Shown here: positions 7,530 through 14,459 of the stretch, in pieces
Layout of the letters: every line of letters starts with the position of its first letter
Numbering within the stretch: position 1 is the stretch's first letter
From: an uncultured Alphaproteobacteria bacterium
GTDB lineage: Bacteria; Pseudomonadota; Alphaproteobacteria; UBA3830
DNA: 15,610 nucleotides
Reading direction: 5' to 3'
NCBI GenBank assembly: GCA_905233775.1
Contig: CAJOEB010000006.1
Span: 1 to 15,610, forward strand
Made by a program: the position numbers and the translations under genes
The notes under the pieces: model-generated
What the model was told of the DNA's origin: nothing
The model's input: the letters and a program-made list of their open reading frames with translations, nothing else
The model's database searches: none

Positions 7530-9010
7530 TTGTCAGACTCCTCTATCAAATTTACAAAAGCTTCCTCCATATTTTTTGCTCCGACTCTTTGCTTTAATTC
7601 ATCCGGTGTTCCAATTGCAACGGCTTCCCCTCTGTAAAACAAACTTATTCGATCACAGTATTCAGCTTCATCCATAAAGTGAGTTGTAACTAAAACTGTT
7701 GCGCCTTTTTTTGCTAAAGAAGTAATGTGATTCCAAAATTCACGACGAGTTACAACATCTACTCCGGACGTAGGTTCATCCAAAAACAAAATCGGTGGAT
7801 TATGGATTAATGCGCATGCCATTGATAATTTTTGTTTAAATCCCAATGGAAGCTCGGATGTATCCTGATTCCTTATTTCTTTGAAATTAAATATGTCTAT
7901 AATTTCTTCCAAGCGTTTTTTTAATTTATTATCATGCAAACCATATACAGACGCAAAAAATTCCAAATTCTGTTCAACGGTTATAGTTTCATACAGCGAA
8001 AATTTTTGCGCCATGTATCCAAGGTAAGATCGGGCTTTTTCCGGATTTTCTACTATATCAATTCCCATGATTTTAGCGGTTCCGGAAGTAGGTCTTGCAA
8101 GTCCGCACATCATCTTAAATGATGTTGATTTTCCTGCGCCATTTGGGCCAAGCAATCCAAAAATTTCTCCTTTTTTTATATAGAAACTATTATTTCTGAC
8201 GGCGTAAAAGTCTCCGTACCTTTTTTCCAAATTTTCTGCAATAACAGTGTACTGAACATTATTTGTATTTGAACAAGTATAATTTTCTGCAACTTTTGAT
8301 ACTTTTTTCTGATAACCTCCCATTAAATCAATAACTTTATTTTCAAATTCTTGAGAAGTCTTTGCAAGTTCGGTCGGTTTTCCTTGAAAAATAACTTTAC
8401 CTTTATCCAGAACAATTGCAGTATCGAAACTGTGAGCCTCGTCTAAATACGCTGTAGACCACAGCACGGTTGTCTGAGGTGAAATTAAATCACGCACCAT
8501 TTGCATAAGATCTCTGCGTGATATCGGATCTACTCCGACAGACGGTTCATCAAGGACTAAAAGTTCCGGTGAGCTTAATAAAACAACTGCCAAACCCAAT
8601 TTTTGCTTCATTCCACCTGATAATGCTCCCGCTAAACGTCCTTGAAATCTTTCAAGTTGCGTAAATTTTAGTAATTTATCAAAATCATGCGGAACATTTT
8701 TCAAATCAGCGTACAATTCAAGATTTTGAAGGACTGTTAAATCTTCATATAATCCAAATTTTTGAGGCATATATCCTATTTTTTGATTAAGTTCAGCTTT
8801 TTGCTCTATAGGATTCAGATTCAATACCGAAATTTTTCCGTTTTTTGGAGCTAACATTCCAACAATAAGACGTATTAACGTAGTTTTTCCTGCTCCGTCA
8901 GCTCCTATAAGTCCGGTGATTTTTCCTTTCTCTATTTTTAATGACAGATCATCAATAGCAATTAAATTTGAGAACATTTTTGTCAGATGACTAACAACAA
9001 TTGCATCCAT
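7526..9010 (-). CDS. ybhF: Fused double-ATPase ABC transporter subunit, YbhF-like
   Basis: 494 residues with two nucleotide-binding domains in one chain; E. coli YbhF is longer (about 578), mainly because this linker is short. Domain 1: Walker A GADGAGKT (about 36-43), signature LSGGM (about 129), Walker B LLVLDEP (about 149-155). Its H-loop reads WSTAYLDEA, so the usual His is Tyr. Domain 2: Walker A GPNGAGKS (about 287-294), signature degenerated to LPLGF (about 386), Walker B ILFLDEP (about 406-412), H-loop TTHFMDEAE with the His kept. The composite sites are therefore asymmetric, probably one active and one degenerate. It energises export by the two permeases encoded downstream. Confidence 0.93.
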   Translation of the reverse strand: MDAIVVSHLTKMFSNLIAIDDLSLKIEKGKITGLIGADGAGKTTLIRLIVGMLAPKNGKISVLNLNPIEQKAELNQKIGYMPQKFGLYEDLTVLQNLELYADLKNVPHDFDKLLKFTQLERFQGRLAGALSGGMKQKLGLAVVLLSSPELLVLDEPSVGVDPISRRDLMQMVRDLISPQTTVLWSTAYLDEAHSFDTAIVLDKGKVIFQGKPTELAKTSQEFENKVIDLMGGYQKKVSKVAENYTCSNTNNVQYTVIAENLEKRYGDFYAVRNNSFYIKKGEIFGLLGPNGAGKSTSFKMMCGLARPTSGTAKIMGIDIVENPEKARSYLGYMAQKFSLYETITVEQNLEFFASVYGLHDNKLKKRLEEIIDIFNFKEIRNQDTSELPLGFKQKLSMACALIHNPPILFLDEPTSGVDVVTRREFWNHITSLAKKGATVLVTTHFMDEAEYCDRISLFYRGEAVAIGTPDELKQRVGAKNMEEAFVNLIEESDK

Positions 9011-9019
9011 ATTGCAGAC

Positions 9020-9865
9020 CTATATTGTTTTCAGATTTATTTTGATAGTTGTCGGCATTCCTTGTCGCAAAAAGTCATCTTTATTATTAATATAGACTCT
9101 GATTTTATAAACTAAATTTGCTCGTTGATCAGTAGATTGCACTGTTTTAGGCGTAAATTCCGCAACAGGTGAAATATATCCGATCTGTCCTTCATATTCT
9201 CTGATTTTGTTAGTTTCAGGATTTACAGAATCTGTTATTACTCGTACTTTCATACCATATTTGATATTTCCTAAATCGATTTCACTGACATATGCTCGCA
9301 CCCAAACAGGATTATTCTTGCACATTGTATAAATTCCTTGTCCTGCGGCAATAATCGCTCCCGGTTCTTGAATGCGAGTCGTGATAATTCCATCATCAGG
9401 AGCATATATTTTTGTATACGACAATTGATTCTCTGCTGATTTTTCAGAAGCTACAGCAGCTTGATAATCTGCTTCCGCCTGATCCTTATTTCTCAATAAA
9501 GTATCAAAATCCTGTTGAGCTAAAATATTTTGCTTACATAGTGGAGCGTTCTTCTCATATTTGGATTTTGCTTCTTTGCTAATTGCTTCTGTTTTCTTTA
9601 CATTCGCTTTCGCCATTTCTAAAGCATTTTTATAGTCTTTATTATCTAAAGTGGCTATCACTTCTCCTTTTTTGACTGAATCGCCTTCTTCTTTCAAAAC
9701 TTCAGTTATTTTTCCGGGTACTTGAAATCCAAGTGTAACTTGCCTAACTTCTATATTTCCATAAAGAGTTAATTCGGAATTGTTTTGATTAAAAAAGAAA
9801 GAACCCCCATAAACACTACCACCGATTAATAATACAACCCCTGATAATATCGCAAATCTTTTCAT
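9020..9865 (-). CDS. ybhG: HlyD-family membrane-fusion protein, YbhG-like
   Basis: 281 residues, anchored in the inner membrane by an N-terminal span (about 4-25) and otherwise periplasmic. The first biotinyl-lipoyl half is VPGKITEVLKEEGDSVKKGE (about 49-68). A coiled-coil hairpin follows (about 76-150, rich in A/E/K), then the second lipoyl half YAPDDGIITTRIQEPGA (about 154-170) and the beta-barrel domain. It is shorter than E. coli YbhG (about 332), with a shorter hairpin. GAGG 6-7 nt before the ATG supports the start. It links the ABC transporter to an outer-membrane TolC-like channel encoded elsewhere; no outer-membrane gene is in the window. Confidence 0.9.
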   Translation of the reverse strand: MKRFAILSGVVLLIGGSVYGGSFFFNQNNSELTLYGNIEVRQVTLGFQVPGKITEVLKEEGDSVKKGEVIATLDNKDYKNALEMAKANVKKTEAISKEAKSKYEKNAPLCKQNILAQQDFDTLLRNKDQAEADYQAAVASEKSAENQLSYTKIYAPDDGIITTRIQEPGAIIAAGQGIYTMCKNNPVWVRAYVSEIDLGNIKYGMKVRVITDSVNPETNKIREYEGQIGYISPVAEFTPKTVQSTDQRANLVYKIRVYINNKDDFLRQGMPTTIKINLKTI

Positions 9866-9888
9866 AATTACCTCTTTTTCCGTTTAAG

Positions 9889-10560
9889 CTAAACCAATTT
9901 TAATGAAGATAATGAATTACTTTTTGATAAACATTGATTTACAAGTCCAGAGACGTAATTTTTTAAATTTTCTTTAATTATTATCACATCTTCCTGCAGT
10001 AATTCTTCTTGTTTTAGAAGCTCCTTCGAAAGTGCAGAAAATAATCTAGGCGCTCCCATTAATGATACCATGGATATTGTTCCAAACACTACTAATTTGG
10101 AATCAATTGAAAGTCCTAAAATATCTCCGATAAGTTCTCGCAAATATGCGATCAAAGGAGATTTCTCTATCAAATTATGACTTTGACTGGGATCTTGTTG
10201 TTCTCTTAGTAAAAGCATAACCATATCAGGAGAGATCTCGTTATAGAAAAAATCAACAAATTTATCTATGACAGTCCCTAATTTTGTTATTTTTTGCTTT
10301 TGGTTAAGATTGCGAAACTCTTCTATACTTATGAGATTTTTGATGCATTCAGTTTGAACATTAAACAGATCAGTTGCAATCGCATCATATAGCTCCATTT
10401 TTCCGCCAAAATAATAAGAAACCATAGAACTGTTCAAACCTGCAGCATTTCCGATATCTATAATACTGACACTATCAAAACCATTTCTGGCAAAAAGCCC
10501 GGCAGCAACTTTTTGCATATGTAATTTTTTGGGATTTATCTTTTTCGCTCTTATCTTCAT
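9889..10560 (-). CDS. cecR: TetR-family regulator, CecR-like, first gene of the exporter operon
   Basis: 223 residues from the preferred start. The TetR DNA-binding domain is at about 14-58 (AAGLFARNGFDSVSIIDIGN, then SSMVSYYFGGKMELYDAI). The C-terminal domain with LLLREQQ...YLRELIGDIL resembles the CecR C-terminal family. The start at 10560 is chosen because AAGGAG lies 6 nt upstream of it; the in-frame ATG at 10578 lies directly behind the -10 box and would put this ribosome-binding site inside the gene. E. coli CecR heads the same gene order and controls the ybhGFSR operon, so autoregulation is likely. The inducer is not predictable. Confidence 0.88.
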   Translation of the reverse strand: MKIRAKKINPKKLHMQKVAAGLFARNGFDSVSIIDIGNAAGLNSSMVSYYFGGKMELYDAIATDLFNVQTECIKNLISIEEFRNLNQKQKITKLGTVIDKFVDFFYNEISPDMVMLLLREQQDPSQSHNLIEKSPLIAYLRELIGDILGLSIDSKLVVFGTISMVSLMGAPRLFSALSKELLKQEELLQEDVIIIKENLKNYVSGLVNQCLSKSNSLSSLKLV

Positions 10561-10585
10561 CAGATACTCCTTATCCATATTTTAT

Positions 10586-10614
10586 ATAATATCATAATTA
10601 TTTGTTTGATTCAA
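10586..10614 (-). promoter_or_regulatory. Promoter of the cecR-ybhGFSR-like operon
   Basis: On the minus strand TTGAAT (10614-10609) and TATTAT (10591-10586) are separated by exactly 17 bp, ending about 25 bp upstream of the chosen ATG at 10560. Directly upstream are near-repeats of TTGATTCAA/TTGATTGAA and an imperfect palindrome ATTGAAT-N6-ATTCGAT, possible repressor sites. The operator assignment is speculative; the promoter spacing is good. Confidence 0.6.
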
Positions 10615-10991
10615 GTATTTGATTGAATTTTTTTATTCGATTTATAAATTAGATTGATATGTCAATATATGAGTAATTTCAACAAATTGTTTCTTATCAA
10701 TAAATTCTTTAATGAAGAAAATCAGATAAAAAATGGAATCTATTTTAGAAAATGTGCATTTTTACATTAAATCTAAAATAGATATTGGATATTTGCTGAA
10801 AAAAAGACAGAATACATAAATGGAGTTCATTGAAACTATACAATGTGGTACAACACTCATTAATCAAAAGTACAAAAAATTAATTGGAATATTCGGTAGA
10901 ATCAGATATTTCATAAAATCATATCATTTGTTTAGACCAAATCTACTCTATTATTCTCATCTTAAAGGCTGTTTAAAGTCAATTAATGTTC
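10615..10991. other. Intergenic region without a supported gene
   Basis: AT-rich stretch between the exporter operon promoter and the Rpn remnant. It holds the inverted repeat at 10738-10783 and a plus-strand open frame of 59 codons (10820-10999) with no ribosome-binding site and no recognisable product, which I do not call as a gene. Confidence 0.5.
10738..10783. repeat. Long AT-rich inverted repeat (12-bp perfect stem plus 5-bp inner stem)
   Basis: ATCTATTTTAGA (10738-10749) is a perfect inverted match to TCTAAAATAGAT (10772-10783). Inside, AATGT (10751-10755) pairs with ACATT (10764-10768), leaving an 8-nt loop. It lies in the gap between the Rpn remnant and the exporter promoter. No T run follows on either strand, so it is not a canonical terminator. 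It could be a processing hairpin, a small repeat element or a regulator-binding palindrome. Confidence 0.6.
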
Positions 10992-11236
10992 CTAATTAAT
11001 TTTTCTTATTTCCTCAATACTAAGCCCTGAAACAAGAGAAATATAATCTATATCATCACCATGTTTTAGCATCGCTTTGGCTACAGCAATGGCTTTTTCA
11101 TTAGCGCCTTTAGCAAGTCCTTCTTTATATTTTTCCGTCTGTCCCGCTCGTATACGATTCATTTCTCTGATTCGGGCTTTATATTTCTACTCGGATCTCC
11201 GGATCTGCGCTCATATAAGTCAATCTGTTCATTACT
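10992..11236 (-). pseudogene. Frameshifted C-terminal fragment of a second Rpn-family nuclease/transposase-like gene
   Basis: Reading the minus strand, the fragment encodes VMNRLTYMSADPEIR, then a +1 shift near 11190, then YKARIREMNRIRAGQTEKYK and EGLAKGANEKAIAV...SIEEIRKIN with a TAG stop at 10992-10994. The first half is about 90 percent identical in DNA to the matching part of the intact gene next door (about 11399-11500). After the shared KYKEGL-KG segment the tails diverge. Identity stops abruptly at about 11237, where the intact gene ends, so this is a duplicated 3' piece joined by recombination, with no N-terminal nuclease domain. Confidence 0.85.
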
Positions 11237-12148
11237 TCAAGATGTTAATTTTTTAACTTCATCGGTACATAGATCACTGATTTTACTGATTTGCTCGACT
11301 GACAATCCTGCTTCTAACATATTCTTGATCATTTTCACTTTTTCAGCATAAGCTTTTTCGCGTTCTTCTCGGCGGCCTTTTTCTAGTCCTTCTTTATATT
11401 TTACAGTTTGGCTCGCTCGTATACGATTCATTTCCCTGATTCGGGCTTTATATTCGGCTCGGATCTCCGGATCTGAACTCATATAAGTCAATCTATCCAT
11501 TGCTTCTTTCACCTCCGGGATATTCAAAAATTCTGGCGGTATTGTCTCCGGATCCCTTATAAATCTGATCCAAACCTCAAACATGTCATTTACAAAGCGC
11601 TTCGGAGTTGCCTCTAACTTCGTCAGTTCTATGATAAATTGGCGCATTTTTTCGGATGCAATTTCGATCGGATCGACTCCGTTATCTTTGTACATGCTTA
11701 CTATTTCATGACAACAAGATTTTCTTTCAGTTACAGGCTCTGCTACGATCCATATCGATATAATGTTTGGAATATCGCTGTAATCCTGCCCTTCTTTCAG
11801 CTCATCTTCTCTCAATACTGCCTGATAAAATGACGCTCTGTCTCCTATATTTCCTTCATCTTGCGTTTGAATTTCTATGTGTAAAACCGTGCCATCATCT
11901 GAAGTCGCAGCGATATCCAAACGTACAGTCTTTCCATCAGGAGAAGTTTTCTTATATTCGGTCGGATCTAAAGTAATATCATTTATGTGAGGTTTGCCAT
12001 TCAAAATCGCATTTAACAGACACACCAATACGCGCTTGTGGCTCCTCGCTCCGAACAAATTCGCAAAGATAAAGTCGTTCTTTACTGGCAACAAATCGAC
12101 ATTTTTATTTAATGGTTTTTTGCACTCATCTGTTGTTTTTCTGCTCAT
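11237..12148 (-). CDS. Rpn-family recombination-promoting nuclease / PD-(D/E)XK transposase-like protein
   Basis: 303 residues, full length. The N-terminal PD-(D/E)XK domain begins PVKNDFIFANLFG (about 21-33). The active-site pattern is D78 in VRLDIAATS, then E92-x-Q94 in HIEIQTQ, with R104 in GDRASFYQA. A helical C-terminal half follows, with charged repeats REMNRIRAS and KGRREEREKAYAEK (about 235-275) and a small terminal helix-turn region (SVEQISKISDLCTDEVKKL). Rpn proteins are known as DNA endonucleases that stimulate RecA-independent recombination; the cellular role here is inferred. An extended -10 promoter precedes it. The C-terminal tail may have been exchanged (see the fragment at 10992-11236). 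Confidence 0.92.
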   Translation of the reverse strand: MSRKTTDECKKPLNKNVDLLPVKNDFIFANLFGARSHKRVLVCLLNAILNGKPHINDITLDPTEYKKTSPDGKTVRLDIAATSDDGTVLHIEIQTQDEGNIGDRASFYQAVLREDELKEGQDYSDIPNIISIWIVAEPVTERKSCCHEIVSMYKDNGVDPIEIASEKMRQFIIELTKLEATPKRFVNDMFEVWIRFIRDPETIPPEFLNIPEVKEAMDRLTYMSSDPEIRAEYKARIREMNRIRASQTVKYKEGLEKGRREEREKAYAEKVKMIKNMLEAGLSVEQISKISDLCTDEVKKLTS

Positions 12149-12178
12149 GAATTACGTATTCCTCTAACATACGCTGTT

Positions 12179-12187
12179 ATTATAGCA
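12179..12187 (-). promoter_or_regulatory. Extended -10 promoter of the Rpn gene
   Basis: On the minus strand TG-C-TATAAT (12187-12179) is a perfect -10 with the extended TGn element, 30 bp upstream of the ATG at 12148. No good -35 is seen at 16-18 bp; that position falls in the stem of the terminator hairpin at 12196-12228. GAGG lies about 13 nt before the start. Confidence 0.6.
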
Positions 12188-12195
12188 TAACTTTG

Positions 12196-12228
12196 AAAAA
12201 AACTGTTAACGTTTTACCGTTAGAACAG
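12196..12228 (-). terminator. Rho-independent terminator (minus strand) just upstream of the Rpn promoter
   Basis: On the minus strand a hairpin formed by CTGTT-ct-AACG (12228-12218) and CGTT-AACAG (12211-12203), with a 6-nt loop, is followed by T7 (12202-12196). It would stop transcripts arriving from the right. No minus-strand gene is now visible to its right before the terminase remnant, so it may be left from a lost gene. The same inverted repeat could serve as an operator, since it occupies the -35 position of the Rpn promoter. Confidence 0.65.
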
Positions 12229-12503
12229 CAAAAATTGCGAGCATTTTTATAAACGATGATAAAAACAGCTCTTAGTTTACCGAGATTAAGGAAATTATTG
12301 ATAAATGAGCTAGTTGGAAACCATAAAAACTTATCTCATTGAAAACAAAGAATAAAATCGGCATTTTCCATTTTCCGTCCGCAGGAGCGGTCATTTTTGT
12401 ATCGTTGTAACTTATTGAAAACAAAGAGAAAGTGCCCAAAAGCTCTCCAATGACGAGTTATGAAGTAAGTACCATCCGCTCCACCATTCCAAATAGGCAA
12501 GTC
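12229..12503. other. Non-coding stretch between the Rpn promoter region and tRNA-Val
   Basis: No supported gene; the longest plus-strand frame starting ATG is 28 codons (from about 12256). It holds the 14-bp direct repeats and the left arm of the 17-bp inverted repeat. Confidence 0.5.
12338..12427. repeat. Two 14-bp direct repeats 76 bp apart
   Basis: ATTGAAAACAAAGA occurs at 12338-12351 and 12414-12427, each preceded by a related AACTTA segment. The flanks are otherwise different, and no third copy lies at the same spacing. Between them is a small CCGC-AGGA-GCGG hairpin (about 12379-12390). The function is unknown. Confidence 0.6.
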
Positions 12504-12874
12504 GGGCATTTAGCTCAGCGGTAGAGCATTACGTTCACATCGTAGGGGTCGCAAGTTCGAACCTTGCAATGCACACCAGTGCAACAAAATCTGTTGAAAT
12601 TTGAAGTAATGTTGAGGATATTTAACGGCGATTTTAGACCGATAAATTGAATCCATCATTAACTTTAAACACCTTTTATATACATTTAAATCAATTTCCA
12701 GTTTCCATTTTTCTCAGAAAATTCTCTCCAAAAGCCAAAAATTCTCCAAATAAAGGGAGTAGAAGAACATTGCCATTTCCGATTAAATCGTAAACTCTTC
12801 TCAATTTTTCTTAAAATGATCTCTGAAAAGTTCGTCAAGTTTTTTACCTATCGAATAGTACTTACTTCATAACT
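12456..12874. repeat. 17-bp perfect inverted repeat flanking the tRNA-Val gene
   Basis: AGTTATGAAGTAAGTAC (12456-12472) matches exactly the reverse complement of 12858-12874. The match stops at both ends of the arms. The arms enclose 385 bp containing tRNA-Val and otherwise non-coding DNA. A perfect 17-bp match is unlikely by chance in a window of this size, though AT bias raises the odds. No transposase lies between the arms. Confidence 0.75.
12504..12578 (+). tRNA. tRNA-Val (anticodon CAC), encoded CCA, with a G2-A71 acceptor mismatch
   Basis: A complete cloverleaf of 75 nt including CCA (12576-12578). D stem GCTC/GAGC; anticodon stem TTACG/CGTAG with loop TTCACAT and anticodon CAC at 12536-12538 (reads GUG, valine); variable loop GGGTC; T stem GCAAG/CTTGC with loop TTCGAAC. 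Acceptor stem GGGCATT/AATGCAC pairs except for G2 opposite A71. U33 and A37 are in place. No convincing terminator follows. The mismatch may mark a relaxed or decaying gene, but every other conserved position is present. Confidence 0.9.
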
Positions 12875-13035
12875 TTTAGTGCATTGAAATATATGGATAT
12901 TTTATTAAAGAAAAAATCAAAAATTTTAGCAGAGATCGCATAAAATAGCGTGTTTTTATTGATATATCAGTATCCGAACAACTAAGGTCAGAATTCCGCT
13001 ACCATCCGAGAAAGGATTTTATTCACTGAATAACC
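12579..13035. other. Non-coding stretch with no recognisable gene
   Basis: AT-rich sequence between tRNA-Val and the broken cysteine-hydrolase gene. No frame with a ribosome-binding site or family motif was found. It contains the right arm of the 17-bp inverted repeat (12858-12874). The N-terminal part of the cysteine hydrolase, which should precede 13036, is not detectable here. Confidence 0.5.
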
Positions 13036-13479
13036 GAGTTTTTAGGTAAAATCAGAAAACTGGATATTCCAATCTATCATTTGCAATTTATTTTAAAAAG
13101 AGCCTATGATGAAAATTATGGTGAATATCCACAATTATTTAAAGAAAATCCGACGACAGCAATACTTCCTGAAGTGTTAAGACAAGATAATGTAATAGTA
13201 GAAAAGCATAAAGATAGTGTTTTTTTAAAACAGAACTAGACTCTTTACTTAAAGCTAACAGAGGTGGACACATTAGTTTTATCGGGTATGCAAACTCAAA
13301 TATATGTACAGATTACAGCGGCGGATGCTTATTTTAGAGGAGTACAATGTGATTATAATTCCAAAGATAGTCTGTTCCACAAGAAAAAAAGACATACAGG
13401 GTCTATTAAGTGGATAAAAAATTATTTTGCGAAGATTATGAGTATGGATGAATTTTTATCTTATGTAAAAGGAGAGTAG
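13036..13479 (+). pseudogene. Broken cysteine hydrolase (isochorismatase family)
   Basis: Three frames together spell a family member. First comes IPIYHLQFILKRAYDENYGE...ILPEVLRQDNVIVEKHKDSV (from about 13036). A frame change at the poly-T near 13221-13227 (TAG at 13237-13239 if not shifted) gives TELDSLLKAN. Another change near 13260 gives EVDTLVLSGMQTQIYVQITA and AADAYFRG, then a shift to YNVIIP, and the tail KWIKNYFAKIMSMDEFLSYV ending TAG at 13477-13479. The family consensus has a catalytic Cys at GMQTQ-x-C-V; here it is Tyr (TAT for TGT). The N-terminal part with the first catalytic Asp is missing. Its stop lies 3 bp before the next start. Confidence 0.82.
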
Positions 13480-13482
13480 ATT

Positions 13483-14459
13483 ATGGATAAAGTTTTGTTA
13501 GAGCGTGGAGATGGAGGATTATTATCTGCGCAACTTATTGATTTTATAGTTAGTGTATTAATAGATGTTTATCTAGAAGAGATGGATGATAGTTTTGCAA
13601 CAGATAAAAATACAAGGAAGAATTGCTATAACGGCAGATAGTTTTACTGTAGATCCTCTATTTTTTAAGAATGGCGATATAGGAAAAATATCTGTGTAAA
13701 TGATTTGGCAGTTAGTGGTGCAACTCCACTGTAGCTCATCTTAGCTATGGTAATAGAAAAAGGATTTTTAGTAAAAAAGATCTTAAAAAAAATTCTGAAT
13801 AGCATAAAAGAAGCTTGTATTGAGTCTAGAGTGAAAATAGTAGCTAAAGATACAAAAAGTTATGCGACGTAGTGAAGTTGATAAAATCTTGATAAATACC
13901 ACAGGAGTGGGTGTATTCAACAATAAAGCAAGAAAACTTTCTGATATACAAGAAGAGGGGGATAAAATTATTACAACAGAACCTGTATGCAATCATGGCG
14001 TATACATACTTTTTATGAGGGCTGGATTGGGCTTTGAATCAAAAGTTCTTTCCGGACTGTGCCTCTTTAAATCGAGGTATAGAAAAAATTATTTGTAAGC
14101 AATCTGATTCGATAAAGTATATGAGAGATTTAACTCGTGGTGGAGTTGGATCTATTTTTAACGAAATAACAATCAGTATTGATAAAAATATAGTTATTAA
14201 AAATTTGAATATACAGTATGAAACTGAAATGGTCTGTAAAATGCTAGCCCCTGTATTTGGCGAATGAAGAAAATATATGCGTTTTTTGTTGAGCGGATGA
14301 TTGCGAAAATATTTTAAATACAATGCTCAATACTTCACCAAAACAAGGGTAGTAGGAGAAGTAATCAAAAAAAATGATATAAATTCGGTTGTTATCATAA
14401 AAAACACAGGCAAAGTACTTCCTTATCTAGAAGGAGCAGAGCTTTCGAGGTTGTGCTGA
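13483..14459 (+). pseudogene. hypE: Broken HypE-like (AIR-synthase-related) gene
   Basis: The original start and ribosome-binding site (AAGGAGAG at 13469-13476) survive, giving MDKVLLERGDGGLLSAQLID. Frame changes then yield, in order: ITADSFTVDPLFFKNGDIGK (about 13625), VNDLAVSGATPL (13696, then an in-frame TAG at 13732 where Tyr is expected), AMVIEKGF, KIVAKDTK, MRRSEVDKILINTTGVGV (13862), GDKII...NHGVYIL, SDCASLNRGIEKI, MRDLTRGGVGSIFNE, LANEENICVF (about 14255), VVGEVIKKND and ELSRLC with TGA at 14457-14459. These follow the HypE domain order, and the C-terminal Cys that HypE carbamoylates is still encoded. At least five lesions make it non-functional. No other hydrogenase maturation gene is in the window. 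Confidence 0.88.

Noticed and set aside
10561..10578. Longer start for the first TetR gene at 10578
   Set aside because: The AAGGAG that serves the ATG at 10560 would lie inside the gene, and 10578 is only 7 bp from the -10 box.
10820..10999. 59-codon plus-strand open frame
   Set aside because: No ribosome-binding site, no recognisable motif, and it overlaps the end of the Rpn remnant on the other strand; chance frames of this length are expected in AT-rich DNA.
12338..12427. Possible two-repeat CRISPR array
   Set aside because: Only 14 bp are shared, there is no third unit at the same period, the repeat lacks a usual length, and no cas genes are present.
12504..12578. tRNA 3' end as a phage attachment site
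   Set aside because: No second copy of the tRNA 3' segment was seen in the window and no integrase gene is present.
12575..12600. CAACA-N5-TGTTG hairpin after the tRNA as a terminator
   Set aside because: Short stem and no following T run.
14039..14323. 94-codon minus-strand frame antisense to the hypE-like remnant
   Set aside because: The plus strand carries clear HypE motifs (MRDLTRGGVGSIFNE) here; the antisense frame has no motif or ribosome-binding site.
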